A stretch of DNA of 64,000 bases from Saccharopolyspora erythraea (GCF_018141105.1 NZ_CP054839.1:868001-932000); one strand, 5' to 3'. Positions 48,691 through 57,758 are shown, counted from the stretch's first letter. The notes: generated by a model from the letters alone, not told the origin. Numbers and translations: made by a program.

Positions 48691-50004
48691 ATGGCTGCCA
48701 ACGCGAGCTCTGGTGACAACGAGGTCCCGGAAGACGGCAACGGCGTCCCGGAACCGACCTGGAAGGCGCGCCTCAAGCAGGTGGGCCCGGGGGTCATGGC
48801 CGCGGCGACCGGCGTCGGCGCGGGCGACCTGGTCGCGACCATGGTCGCGGGCGCCCGCTACGGCTACGCGCTGTTCTGGGCGGTGGTGCTGGGCACCGCG
48901 TTCAAGCTCGCGCTGGGCGAGGCCGTCGGGCGCTGGCACCTCGGCTCCAACCGCACGATGCTCTCGGGCTGGCGCACGCTCGGCCGGTGGGCGACCGGCT
49001 ACTTCGGCGTCTACATCGTGGTCTGGGGCTTCATCTACGGCGCCACCGCGATGTCGGCGTCGGCGCTGCCGCTCAACGCGATGTTCCCGGTCCTGCCGGT
49101 CGGCGGCTGGGCGGTGGTGTGCGGGCTGGCCGGGCTCGGCCTGGTCTGGTTCGGCCGCTACGCCCTGCTCGAGAAGGTCATGACGGTGCTGGTCGGCATC
49201 ATGTTCGTGACCGTCGTGGGTACCGCGCTGATGGTCGGTCCGAACCTGTTCGAGCTGACCAAGGGCCTGGCGCCGTCGCTGCCGGAGGGCTCGGTGGCCT
49301 ACGTGCTCGGCCTGATGGGCGGTGTCGGCGGCACCATCACGCTGGCCGCCTACGGCTACTGGACCTTCGCCAAGGGCTGGCGGTCGCCGAAGTGGATTCC
49401 GTTCATGCGGACCGACAACGCGGTCGGTTACATCACCACCGGGATCTTCGTGGTCGCGATGCTGGTGGTGGGTTCGGAGATCCTGCTCGGCCAGGAGCTG
49501 ACCGAGAGCGACAAGGGACTGCTCACGCTCGGCGAGCGGCTCGCGGTGGACTACGGCCAGTGGGCGCGGATCCCGTTCCTGGTCGGCTTCTTCGCCGTCG
49601 CGTTCACCTCGGTGATCGGGGTGTGGAACGGCGTCAGCCTGCTGTTCGCCGACTGGTGGCGGACCTGGCGGATGCCGAAGGAGGCGCCGGAGGAGACCGC
49701 CGAGACCTACGACCACAAGGCCGGCATGCACAGCACGCCGTACCGGATCTACCTGCTGTGGCTGACCTTCCCGCCGATGTTGCTGCTGTTCCTTGGCAAG
49801 CCGTTCCAGCTCACGATCATCTACGGCGTGCTCGGCGCGCTGTTCATGCCGTTCCTGGCGGGCACCCTGCTCTTCCTGCTCAACTCGAAGTCGCACATGC
49901 CCGCGCCGCACCGGTCGCGGTGGCTGTCCAACGCGATACTCGCGCTGTGCCTCCTGCTGTTCGTGGGAGTGGCGGTGAACGAGATCATCGGCATGTTCGA
50001 GTGA
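48691..50004 (+). CDS. Nramp-family membrane protein lacking canonical metal motifs
   Basis: A 437-residue, roughly 11-TM protein of the SLC11/Nramp fold. The TM1 position normally reading DPGN is GAGD (ATGVGAGDLVATMVAGARYG), and the TM6 MPH region reads GLMGGVGGTITLAAYGYW. Canonical Mn/Fe ligands are therefore missing. Similar divergent Nramp relatives transport Mg or other substrates, and some are uncharacterised. The alignment of surrounding residues (ARYGYALFWAVVLGTAFKLA) is otherwise good. ATG 48691 has TAAGTT 7 bases upstream (leaderless). It is flanked by unrelated genes. Confidence 0.8.
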   Translation: MAANASSGDNEVPEDGNGVPEPTWKARLKQVGPGVMAAATGVGAGDLVATMVAGARYGYALFWAVVLGTAFKLALGEAVGRWHLGSNRTMLSGWRTLGRWATGYFGVYIVVWGFIYGATAMSASALPLNAMFPVLPVGGWAVVCGLAGLGLVWFGRYALLEKVMTVLVGIMFVTVVGTALMVGPNLFELTKGLAPSLPEGSVAYVLGLMGGVGGTITLAAYGYWTFAKGWRSPKWIPFMRTDNAVGYITTGIFVVAMLVVGSEILLGQELTESDKGLLTLGERLAVDYGQWARIPFLVGFFAVAFTSVIGVWNGVSLLFADWWRTWRMPKEAPEETAETYDHKAGMHSTPYRIYLLWLTFPPMLLLFLGKPFQLTIIYGVLGALFMPFLAGTLLFLLNSKSHMPAPHRSRWLSNAILALCLLLFVGVAVNEIIGMFE

Positions 50005-50098
50005 GAGTTGGGGCACTTCGCCGCCTGGATGGAAATTTGAAGCCTCAAGAAAGCGTTGGCGCCGGGGACTCTCCGTGTCACCCCGAGGAGGACGCTTC

Positions 50099-50707
50099 AT
50101 GACGGCCACCGACCAGGCCCCCGCCCTGGAGATCGAGCAGCACGTCCAGGACCTGCTGTTCCGCGAGGCCCGCACCGCCAACACCTTCAGCGACGAGCCC
50201 GTCACAGACGAGCAGGTCCGCGCCATCTACGACCTGGTCAAGTGGGGACCGACGTCGATGAACCAGCAGCCGTTGCGGGTCGTGCTGGTGCGCTCGGACG
50301 AGGCCAGGCAGCGGCTGCTGCCGCTGATGGGGGAGGGCAACCGGGAGAAGACCGGCAAGGCGCCGCTGGTCGCGCTGCTGGGCACCGACACCGAGTTCCA
50401 CGAGAAGCTGCCCCGGCTGTTCCCGCACTTCCCGGGCGCCAGGGACGTCTGGACCGACGACGACTTCCGCGCCAGGCACGCGCGGCTGAACGCGGCCCTG
50501 CAGATCGGCTACTTCATCGTCGGCGTGCGCGCCGCCGGGCTGGCCGCGGGCCCTATGACCGGGTTCGACGCCGACGCGGTGACCAAGGAGTTCTTCCCCG
50601 AGGGCCAGCAGGCCCTGGTCGCGGTCAACCTCGGCAAGCCGGGCCCCGACGCCTGGTTCGAGCGGCTCCCGCGCCTGGACTACGACGAGGTCGTCACCAC
50701 CGTCTGA
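50099..50707 (+). CDS. Malonic semialdehyde reductase / RutE-like nitroreductase
   Basis: The 202 residues start at ATG 50099, with GAGGAGG 6 bases before it. The nitroreductase-fold FMN protein contains FREARTANTFSDEPVTDEQV, the FMN-binding KWGPTSMNQQPLRVVLVRSD (near residues 50-70), LNAALQIGYFIVGVRAAGLA and GFDADAVTKEFFPEGQQALV, as in RutE/HadB-type reductases. RutE reduces malonic semialdehyde in uracil breakdown. No other rut gene is present, so a general nitro/quinone reductase role is as likely. Confidence 0.85.
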   Translation: MTATDQAPALEIEQHVQDLLFREARTANTFSDEPVTDEQVRAIYDLVKWGPTSMNQQPLRVVLVRSDEARQRLLPLMGEGNREKTGKAPLVALLGTDTEFHEKLPRLFPHFPGARDVWTDDDFRARHARLNAALQIGYFIVGVRAAGLAAGPMTGFDADAVTKEFFPEGQQALVAVNLGKPGPDAWFERLPRLDYDEVVTTV

Positions 50708-50744
50708 GAGCTGTCGTCGAACTCAGCCGCACACGGCGAACAGG

Positions 50745-50775
50745 AAGGCCCCGGTCCGCGCGGACCGGGGCCTTT
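50745..50775. terminator. Bidirectional terminator between nitroreductase and prs
   Basis: AAGGCCCCGGTCCGC and GCGGACCGGGGCCTT meet as a near-continuous palindrome flanked by A and T bases on both sides. It serves both convergent genes. Confidence 0.85.
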
Positions 50776-50793
50776 CGCCGCGAAGGCGCCTGA

Positions 50794-51780
50794 TCAGGCC
50801 TTGCCGTCGAAGAGGCTGGTGACCGAGCCGTCCTCGAAGACCTGGTGGATCGCCTCGGCGACCAGCGGGGCGATCGAGAGCACCGTCAGCGTGTCGAAGC
50901 GCCGCTCCTCGGGGATCGGCAGCGTGTTGGTCAGCACGACCTCCTTGGCACCGCACGAGGACAGCCGCTCGACCGCCGGGCCCGACAGGACCGCGTGGGT
51001 GGAGGCGATGATGACGTCCTTCGCGCCCGACGCGAGCAGCTGCTCGGTGGCCTTGGTGATGGTGCCGCCGGTGTCGATCATGTCGTCGACCAGCACGCAC
51101 AGCCTGCCCTCGACGTCACCCACGACGCGGTTGGCCACGACCTGGTTGGGCTTGCTGGGGTCACGGGTCTTGTGGATGAACGCCAGCGGCGTGCCGCCGA
51201 GGTCGTCGGCCCACTTCTCGGCGACCCGCACCCGGCCGGAGTCCGGCGAGACCACGGTGATGTTCTGGTCGTGGTAGGTGTCGCGGACGTAGCTGGCCAG
51301 CATCTTCTGCGCGAACAGGTGGTCCACCGGCCCGTCGAAGAAGCCCTGGATCTGGTCGGTGTGCAGGTCCACCGCCATGATCCGGTCCGCGCCCGCGGTC
51401 TTGAACAGGTCGGCCATCAGCCGCGCCGAGATCGGCTCGCGGCCCTTGTGCTTCTTGTCCTGGCGGGCGTAGCCGTAGAACGGCATGACCACGGTGATGC
51501 GCTTGGCGCTGGCGCGCTTGAGCGCGTCCACCATGATCAGCTGCTCCATGATGGCGTCGTTGAGCGGGTTGCAGTGCGACTGGATGACGAACGCGTCACA
51601 GCCGCGCACCGACTCGTCGTAGCGGACGAAGATCTCGCCGTTGGCGAACTTGTACGCGGCCTGGGGCGTGACCGTTACGTCGAGCTGCTTGGCCACCTCC
51701 TCGGCAAGTTCCGGGTGACTGCTCCCGGAGAAGAGCTTGAGGCTCTTCTTCGGGGTCGCAGACATGGCACTCACGGTCAT
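50794..51780 (-). CDS. prs: Ribose-phosphate pyrophosphokinase
   Basis: The 328 residues make PRPP from ribose-5-phosphate and ATP for nucleotides, His, Trp and polyprenyl-phosphoribose. ATG 51780 has GGGAGGG 4 bases upstream. The motifs are ATP loop FANGEIFVRYDES, flexible loop YGYARQDKKHKGREPISARL, DLHTDQIQGFFDGPVDHLFA, VVSPDSGRVRVAEKWADDLG, and PRPP loop CVLVDDMIDTGGTITKATEQ. It lies 32 bp downstream of glmU in the same operon, as in Rv1018c-Rv1017c. Confidence 0.97.
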   Translation of the reverse strand: MTVSAMSATPKKSLKLFSGSSHPELAEEVAKQLDVTVTPQAAYKFANGEIFVRYDESVRGCDAFVIQSHCNPLNDAIMEQLIMVDALKRASAKRITVVMPFYGYARQDKKHKGREPISARLMADLFKTAGADRIMAVDLHTDQIQGFFDGPVDHLFAQKMLASYVRDTYHDQNITVVSPDSGRVRVAEKWADDLGGTPLAFIHKTRDPSKPNQVVANRVVGDVEGRLCVLVDDMIDTGGTITKATEQLLASGAKDVIIASTHAVLSGPAVERLSSCGAKEVVLTNTLPIPEERRFDTLTVLSIAPLVAEAIHQVFEDGSVTSLFDGKA

Positions 51781-51812
51781 CGTCCCTCCCCGTTGACTCC
51801 CGGCGTTGGGCG

Positions 51813-53342
51813 TCACTCTGTCGGATTGGTGGTTGTTACTTCGGTTTCCGACCGCTGGTCGGCTTGCGCCCGCTGTGCGGCCTCGTCGGCGGCGGTACCC
51901 GGGCGGCGCCTGGCCACCCAGCCATCGATGTTGCGTTGCCTCCCCCGCGCGACCGCCATCGCGCCGGGGGGGACGTCCTGGGTGATGGTCGACCCGGCGG
52001 CGGTGTAGGCGCCGTCGCCGATCTCGACCGGGGCGACGAACGTGTTGTCCGCGCCGGTGCGGGCGTGCGAACCGATCACCGTGGGGTGCTTGGCCACGCC
52101 GTCGTAGTTGACGAAGATCGTCGCGGCACCGATGTTGCTGTACTCGCCGATGGTCGCATCTCCGACGTAGGTCAGGTGCGGGACCTTCGTGCCCTCGCCG
52201 ATCCGGGAGTTCTTGACCTCGACGAACGTGCCGATCTTGCCCCTGGCGGCCAGCCGGGTGCCGGGGCGCACGTAGGCGAAGGGGCCCACCGTCGCGCCCG
52301 GGCCGATCTCGGCGCCGTCGCCGTGGGTGCGCACGACCTTCGCGCCGTGGTGCACCGTGCAGCCGGTCAACGTCGTCTCCGGGCCGATGGTCGCGCCCTC
52401 TCCGACCGTGGTGCCGCCGCGCAGCTGCACACCGGGCTCCAGCACCACGTCGCGGTCGAGCTCGACGTCGCAGTCCAGCCACACCGACGCCGGGTCGACG
52501 ACCGTGACGCCCTTGCGCATCCAGTGCCGCAGCAGCCGCTGGTTGAGCTCGGCGCCGAGCCGGGCCAGCTGCACCCGGTCGTTGACGCCCTCGACCAGCC
52601 ACGGGTCGGAGCAGACCAGCGCGCCGACCGGCCTGCCGTCGGAGCGCGCGATGGACAGCACGTCGGTGAGGTAGAGCTCGCCCTGCGCGTTGTCGGTGGA
52701 GATCCTGCTCAGCGCGTCGGAGAGCACCTCGGCGTCGAAGGCGTAGACGCCGGAGTTGATCTCGGTGATCTCCGCCTGCTCCGGGGTGGTGTCCTTCTGC
52801 TCGACGATGCCGGTGACCTGGCCCGCGGTGTCGCGGACCAGCCGCCCGTAGCCGGTCGGGTCCTCGACGACGGCGGAGAGCACGGTGACCGCGTTGCCGG
52901 AGTCGCGGTGCTCGGCGAGCAGGGCGCGCAGGGTGTCGGAGTCGAGCAGCGGCACGTCGCCGTAGCTGACGAGAACGGTGCCGGTCAGCCGGCCCGCCAG
53001 CGGCTCGAGCCCGCAGGCGACCGCGTGGCCGGTGCCGAGCTGCTCCTCCTGGACCACCGTGCGGACGTCGCGGTCCAGCGAGTCGGCAACGCCCTTGAGA
53101 TGCTCGCCGACGGCGTCGCGGCCGTGCCCGAGGACCACGACCAGCTCGTCGGGACCGATGCCCGCGGCGGCCCGCACCGCGTGCTCGACCAGCGGCCTGC
53201 CCGCGAGCCGGTGCAGCACCTTGGGCGTGGCCGAACGCATCCGGGTGCCCTCGCCCGCGGCCAGCACCACCGTGCTGACGCTCGCCGAAGGCTCGCCGGA
53301 CGCACTGCGGGCAGACGGGCGGGCGTTCTCGCCCATGAGCAT
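51813..53342 (-). CDS. glmU: Bifunctional GlcN-1-P acetyltransferase / GlcNAc-1-P uridylyltransferase
   Basis: The 509 residues start at ATG 53342, with AGGGAG about 7 bases before. The N-terminal uridylyltransferase carries STVVLAAGEGTRMRSATPKV (residues about 23-42), and then VSYGDVPLLDSDTL and EINSGVYAFDAEVL. The C-terminal left-handed beta-helix acetyltransferase carries hexapeptide repeats (VGEGATIGPETTLTGCTVHH), HLTYVGDATIGEYSNIGAAT and catalytic-site NYDGVAKHPTVIGSHARTGA. It makes UDP-GlcNAc for peptidoglycan. The last 40 residues are a low-complexity tail. Operon with prs. Confidence 0.96.
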   Translation of the reverse strand: MLMGENARPSARSASGEPSASVSTVVLAAGEGTRMRSATPKVLHRLAGRPLVEHAVRAAAGIGPDELVVVLGHGRDAVGEHLKGVADSLDRDVRTVVQEEQLGTGHAVACGLEPLAGRLTGTVLVSYGDVPLLDSDTLRALLAEHRDSGNAVTVLSAVVEDPTGYGRLVRDTAGQVTGIVEQKDTTPEQAEITEINSGVYAFDAEVLSDALSRISTDNAQGELYLTDVLSIARSDGRPVGALVCSDPWLVEGVNDRVQLARLGAELNQRLLRHWMRKGVTVVDPASVWLDCDVELDRDVVLEPGVQLRGGTTVGEGATIGPETTLTGCTVHHGAKVVRTHGDGAEIGPGATVGPFAYVRPGTRLAARGKIGTFVEVKNSRIGEGTKVPHLTYVGDATIGEYSNIGAATIFVNYDGVAKHPTVIGSHARTGADNTFVAPVEIGDGAYTAAGSTITQDVPPGAMAVARGRQRNIDGWVARRRPGTAADEAAQRAQADQRSETEVTTTNPTE

Positions 53343-53638
53343 CAGCGCTCTCCCTTGTCTCTGGAAGCTGCCCGTGGCAGAGCCGCCGCCTGGCGGCGGG
53401 CCGCGGGTCGGCTTCGCTGCGGGGACCGACGCACCGGCTGGCGCGTGCTTGTGGCGTCCAAGCGGGTGAAGGGTAACCGGGGGAGTCGGACCCGCGGCCG
53501 GTGCCCCTGCCCGCTTGCTCGGCGCTGCGATGGTACCGCCCATCGGGCGCTCTTCCGCTCGCCGGTGTGCTCCGAGCAGCGGGTTTTCCCACTACGCAGG
53601 GGGTATCGAGGTCCTGCTCACAGCTCGTCCGGACGGGC
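53343..53638. other. Spacer upstream of glmU, no gene seen
   Basis: 296 bases, GC-rich. No convincing -35/-10 pair or long hairpin was identified. The glmU promoter presumably lies here. Confidence 0.35.
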
Positions 53639-55345
53639 TCACAGCGCGTCCGGCGGAGTCCAGACCGCGTGCCGCGCACCCTCCGGCGCACCGCTGCTGC
53701 CGGGGAACGCCGAGACCTGGTTGCCGCCGCCGCGCTTGGCCTGGTACATCGCCGCGTCGGCGCGGGCCAGGACCTGCCCGCCGGACTCCTGCGGGCGCAT
53801 CGCGACCACGCCGATCGACAGCGTCACACCCCGCGAGAGCTGGTGGGGCAGCCGGTCGACGGCCTCCACGGTGCGTTGCAGCGCCGCCTCGGCCGCGGTG
53901 AGCGTGACACCCGGCAGGAGGACGACGAACTCGTCACCGCCGTAGCGGGCGACGAAGTCGTCGGTGCGCAGCGTGTCGCGCAGCGTGCTGGCCACCACCC
54001 GCAGCACGTCGTCGCCCTCGGCGTGCGAGCAGCGGTCGTTGACCCCCTTGAAGCCGTCGAGGTCGACCAGCGCCACCGACAGCGGCTGGGAGTCGTGCCG
54101 GTCCTGCAGCTTGTCGAGGCGTTCGTCCAGCGCGCGGCGGTTGGACAGCCCGGTGAGCGGGTCCTGCAGCGCCTGCCGGGTGATCGCGTCGTGGCGGTGG
54201 TTGAGCCGGTAGTTGTCCAGCCGGGTGGCCAGGGTGGACAGCCGCACCTCGCGCATGGTCCACAGCTCGGTCTCCAGCTCGAGGGCGTAGTCGCGCAGGG
54301 CCTCGCTGGTGCCATCGGCGTCGAGCTCGGAGAGCTGGGCGTACTCGCGGGCCAGGGAGATCCGCAGCGTCGGCTCGGAGTTGTCGTCCTTGAGGTCGGT
54401 CCGGGTCTCCGACAGCAGCCGCACCGCCTCCTCGCCCCGCCCGGCGCCGCTGAGGCACCGCGACAGCGCGATCGCGACGATGATCTGCTCGCGCGGGTGC
54501 ATCGAGCGGTCCAGGTCCCGCAGCGACTCCAGCCGCTCGATGTGCTCGACGTGCGGCTGGGCGAGCGCGTGCGCCGCGCCGAGCACCGGCATCTGCTCCG
54601 AGGCCGGCCGGTCGGCGACCCGCGGGAACAGCGACTCCCGCCACGGGCCCTCGACGGCGACCGCAATAGCGGATGCCGTGGCGAAGCGGTCGGTGGCCTC
54701 GGCGACCTGCCCGATGCGCTCCAGGCGCAGGCCCCAGCCGAGCAGCATCCGGCAGCGGTTGATCATGTGCACGGCGATCTCGTGCGGGCCGCCGCTCTCC
54801 CGGATGCGCTGGTGGGCGCGCGCCATCACCTGGTCGGACATCTCGTACACGCCGAGCTGGGTCAGCACCAGCCCGATGTCGATCAGGGCCTGCGCCAGCA
54901 GCCGTTCCCACGAGCGGCGGCCGAGCGTGGCGTCGGGCACCAGCTCGTTGTCGAGCATGCTCATGCCGTTGGCGATCTCGGTGAGCGCGCTGTCCTCGCT
55001 GCCCGCCAGCAGCGCGCGCCTGCCGCGCAGGGCGTGGGCGTCGGCCTCCAGCACCTGCAGGCCGTGGCGGCGGGAGTGGGTGAGCAGCTCGTCGAGCAGC
55101 GCGTCGGCGCTGTCGAGCAGGTCGGGGACCGAGAGCCGGATGGCCGCGCAGTGGCGCAGGAGCTGGGCGACGATCCGGGGCTCGCCGCGGCGCTGCGCCT
55201 CGTTGAGCAGGTTGTCGGCCTCGCGGACGGTGCTGCGCTGGCCGAGTGCGTCGCTGTGCTGACCGACGGCGTTCAGCTCGCGTGCGCGTCCGACCAACCA
55301 CGCGTCCGAGACCTCGCTCAGCGTGGTTGCCGCTTCTTCGCGCAC
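53639..55345 (-). CDS. GGDEF-domain diguanylate cyclase with helical-repeat sensor
   Basis: About 568 residues. The first 385 are all-helical TPR-like repeats (LLNEAQRRGEPRIVAQLLRH, MSDQVMARAHQRIRESGGPH) with no membrane segment, so the protein is cytosolic. The C-terminal domain starts DPLTGLSNRRALDERLDKLQ and has an exact GGDEF active site in RYGGDEFVVLLPG. The inhibitory I-site RxxD (RTDD) sits five residues before it. The protein should therefore make cyclic di-GMP with product inhibition. The start is uncertain: GTG 55345 is the best codon, but the frame continues through the tRNA-Gln gene. No EAL domain. Confidence 0.88.
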   Translation of the reverse strand: MREEAATTLSEVSDAWLVGRARELNAVGQHSDALGQRSTVREADNLLNEAQRRGEPRIVAQLLRHCAAIRLSVPDLLDSADALLDELLTHSRRHGLQVLEADAHALRGRRALLAGSEDSALTEIANGMSMLDNELVPDATLGRRSWERLLAQALIDIGLVLTQLGVYEMSDQVMARAHQRIRESGGPHEIAVHMINRCRMLLGWGLRLERIGQVAEATDRFATASAIAVAVEGPWRESLFPRVADRPASEQMPVLGAAHALAQPHVEHIERLESLRDLDRSMHPREQIIVAIALSRCLSGAGRGEEAVRLLSETRTDLKDDNSEPTLRISLAREYAQLSELDADGTSEALRDYALELETELWTMREVRLSTLATRLDNYRLNHRHDAITRQALQDPLTGLSNRRALDERLDKLQDRHDSQPLSVALVDLDGFKGVNDRCSHAEGDDVLRVVASTLRDTLRTDDFVARYGGDEFVVLLPGVTLTAAEAALQRTVEAVDRLPHQLSRGVTLSIGVVAMRPQESGGQVLARADAAMYQAKRGGGNQVSAFPGSSGAPEGARHAVWTPPDAL

Positions 55346-55451
55346 GGCCGTCGTCTCGTCGTGCAGCGGCGCACACCCCCTGTCAACAATTCCTCCCGGC
55401 CCCGCTGGACCGCCGCCGGCGGTCGTCACGGGTGCTCCAGGAGGGCCGGTC

Positions 55452-55522
55452 GCTCCGCCGCCAGGATTCGAACCTGGACCATCGGAACCAAAATCCGAGG
55501 TGCTGCCTTTACACCACGGCGG
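55452..55522 (-). tRNA. tRNA-Gln (anticodon TTG)
   Basis: A 71-base cloverleaf. The acceptor is TCCGCCG/CGGCGGA, the anticodon stem TCGGA/TCCGA encloses TTTTGGT with anticodon TTG, and the T arm is CCAGGTTCGAATCCTGG. CCA is not encoded. It lies 107 bases upstream of the GGDEF gene on the same strand. Confidence 0.95.
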
Positions 55523-56020
55523 ATCGGGCCCTGCTGGCGTACCGGGAGGCCCCGGCACGTCCGGCGGGTCGGGCACTGCCGGTGCGTCGTGCCCTGCCGA
55601 CGTGGCGAGCACGGCCGGTGCGTCGCGCCGTCGGCCCGCCCCCGGCAACGCCGCCAGAGCCTACCGGCCCGGCGACGCGGCCGGTGTTGTCCAGCCGACA
55701 TCGTGACATGTCTGTCCAGTGATGTTGACCTCGGCCCGCTGCCGCGTATCCGCCTGCCCGCTCGCACGTGCCTTCGACGCGGGTGCCGGGGGCGCGGTTT
55801 CCAGCTCGCGAGCCCCTTTCGGGTGAAGAATCGGACGAGGCGGACACGCCCGGTGGTTTGCGACACGCCGTGATTCAGGCCCCTGGGGGTGACGATTCTG
55901 CATCGACTAACTTACGCTTTCGTAGGTTACGGTCCCGTAGGCTGGAGGTGTTGCGGGACCGGATCTCCCGGTGCTGACAGCCGTTTTCCCACCTCCCCAA
56001 CGCCATTCGAGGTATTGAGC
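55523..56020. other. Spacer between tRNA-Gln and the desaturase
   Basis: No gene was found in 498 bases. Pro/Arg-rich frames on both strands look like GC-rich non-coding DNA. The right part contains the desaturase operator (55908-55941). A short direct repeat GCCGGTGCGTCG occurs near 55578 and 55615. Confidence 0.45.
55908..55941 (+). promoter_or_regulatory. Tandem operator upstream of the desaturase
   Basis: Two adjacent 15-bp repeats TTACG-N3-(T/C)CGTAGG lie at 55912-55926 and 55927-55941. The first is embedded in a 22-bp palindrome, TAACTTACG-N4-CGTAGGTTA (55908-55929, one mismatch). The arrangement suggests two TetR-family dimers. It lies 80 bp before the ATG. Confidence 0.6.
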
Positions 56021-56989
56021 ATGACCGCAGCAACCGAGCGCGTCGCCGCTCCGGGCGACGGCGCCGAGTCCGGGCCGAAGCCGCTGACCACGGGGCCGCA
56101 GACCGTCGGACGGTCGTCCTTGGTGTACGTCTTCCTGCTGATTCCGATGGCCGCGTTGATCGCCTCGGTGCCAGTCCTGTGGGGCTGGGGCGTCGGCCCG
56201 GTGGACCTCGCTCTGGCAGTGGCGTTCTGGCTGATCAGCGGCCTGGGCGTCACCGTCGGCTTCCACCGCTACTTCACGCACGGCTCCTTCAAGGCCAACC
56301 GCGGGGTGAAGATCGGCCTGGCCATCGCCGGAATGCTGTCGCTCCAGGGGCCGGTGATCACCTGGGTCGCCGACCACCGGCGCCACCACGCCTTCTCCGA
56401 CCGCGAGGGCGACCCGCACTCGCCGTGGCTGTTCGGCACCTCGGCAATCGCGCTGACCAAGGGCTTCTGGCACTCCCACATGGGCTGGATGTTCAGCCGT
56501 GACATGACCAACGAGGACCGGTTCGCCCCCGACCTGCTCAAGGACCGCGACATCGTCTGGGCCAACAAGCTGTTCCCGGTGTGGACGGTCGTGAGCTTGC
56601 TGCTGCCCGCGGTGCTGGGCGGCCTGCTCACCTGGTCGCTGTGGGGCGCGCTCACCGCGTTCTTCTGGGCGGGCCTGGTTCGGGTGTCGTTCCTGCACCA
56701 CATCACGTGGTCGGTGAACTCGATCTGCCACATGATCGGTGAGCGGCCGTTCAAGAGCCGCGACAAGGCGGCCAACTTCTGGCCGCTGGCGATCCTGTCG
56801 TTCGGTGAGTCCTGGCACAACTCCCACCACGCCGACCCGACCTGCGCCCGCCACGGCGTGCTGCGCGGCCAGCTCGACATGTCGGCGCGGCTCATCTGGT
56901 TCTTCGAGAAGGTCGGCTGGGTCTGGAAGGTGCGCTGGCCGAACGAGAAGCGCCTCGCGCGGATCGCGGTGACCGACTACAAGGGCTGA
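56021..56989 (+). CDS. Acyl-CoA/fatty-acid delta-9 desaturase
   Basis: The 322 residues start at ATG 56021, with GAGGT upstream. It is a membrane di-iron desaturase with three His boxes: HRYFTH (near residue 81), HRRHH (near 120) and HNSHH (near 267). About four membrane segments are present (VYVFLLIPMAALIASVPVLW, LALAVAFWLISGLGVTVGFH, VVSLLLPAVLGGLLTWSLWG). It introduces a double bond into saturated acyl chains for membrane fluidity. The tandem operator suggests control by a lipid-responsive TetR protein, perhaps the next gene. Confidence 0.92.
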   Translation: MTAATERVAAPGDGAESGPKPLTTGPQTVGRSSLVYVFLLIPMAALIASVPVLWGWGVGPVDLALAVAFWLISGLGVTVGFHRYFTHGSFKANRGVKIGLAIAGMLSLQGPVITWVADHRRHHAFSDREGDPHSPWLFGTSAIALTKGFWHSHMGWMFSRDMTNEDRFAPDLLKDRDIVWANKLFPVWTVVSLLLPAVLGGLLTWSLWGALTAFFWAGLVRVSFLHHITWSVNSICHMIGERPFKSRDKAANFWPLAILSFGESWHNSHHADPTCARHGVLRGQLDMSARLIWFFEKVGWVWKVRWPNEKRLARIAVTDYKG

Positions 56990-57000
56990 CCGCGGGCCCG

Positions 57001-57036
57001 GCCGCCCCCGCCGCGCGACGCGGCGGGGGCGGCTTT
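57001..57036 (+). terminator. Intrinsic terminator of the desaturase gene
   Basis: GCCGCCCCCGCCGCG and CGCGGCGGGGGCGGC form a perfect 15-bp stem, followed by TTTTT. Confidence 0.92.
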
Positions 57037-57086
57037 TTCATCAGGTGCGCACGTGGTGCCGCCGAGCACGACCTAGGGTGATGCGA

Positions 57087-57758
57087 GTGGTGGCGAGGCG
57101 ACGGCGCAGCGCGCCCGAGGCAGCGAGTGGACGCACGTCCGCCCGGACGGCGCGGGTGCGGATGACGGGCAAGGAACGGCGGCAGCAACTCCTGGACGTC
57201 GCGCGCGAGCTCTTCGCCGAGAAGGGTTTCGACGGCGCCTCCATCGAGGAGATCGCCCACCGCGCGGGGGTCTCCAAGCCGGTCGTCTACGAGCACTTCG
57301 GCGGCAAGGAGGGCATCTACGCGGTGGTCGTCGACCGCGAGATGCGCCACCTACTCGACCTGATCGTTTCCGCGCTGTCGGCGGGGCATCCCCGCGAGCT
57401 GCTCGAGCAGGCGGCGCACGCGCTGCTGGAGTACATCGACAACTCCACCGACGGCTTCCGCATCCTGGTGCGCGACTCGCCGGTCGCCAGCACCAGCGGC
57501 ACCTTCTCCAGCCTGCTCAACGACATCGCCAGCCAGGTCGAGCACATCTTCGGGCTGCAGTTCAGCGCCAAGGGCTACGACAAGAAGCTGGCGCCGCTCT
57601 ACAGCCAGGCCCTGGTCGGCATGGTCGCGCTGACCGGCCAGTGGTGGCTGGAGGTGCGCAAGCCGAAGAAGGAGGAGGTCGCCGCGCACCTGGTGAACCT
57701 CGCCTGGAACGGCCTCTCGCACCTGGAGCACAAGCCGACCCTGCGCAGGCCGAAGTAG
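57087..57758 (+). CDS. TetR-family regulator (Rv1019-like)
   Basis: A 223-residue protein. The HTH is MTGKERRQQLLDVARELFAE with KGFDGASIEEIAHRAGVSKP and VVYEHFGGKEGIYAVVVDRE. The ligand domain contains FRILVRDSPVASTSGTFSSL and YSQALVGMVALTGQWWLEVR. It matches the TetR gene following glmU-prs in mycobacteria (Rv1019). GTG 57087 is 7 bases after TAGGGT (leaderless); ATG 57081 would be only 1 base after it. An Arg-rich 34-residue extension precedes the HTH. It is a candidate controller of the upstream desaturase. Confidence 0.85.
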   Translation: MVARRRRSAPEAASGRTSARTARVRMTGKERRQQLLDVARELFAEKGFDGASIEEIAHRAGVSKPVVYEHFGGKEGIYAVVVDREMRHLLDLIVSALSAGHPRELLEQAAHALLEYIDNSTDGFRILVRDSPVASTSGTFSSLLNDIASQVEHIFGLQFSAKGYDKKLAPLYSQALVGMVALTGQWWLEVRKPKKEEVAAHLVNLAWNGLSHLEHKPTLRRPK

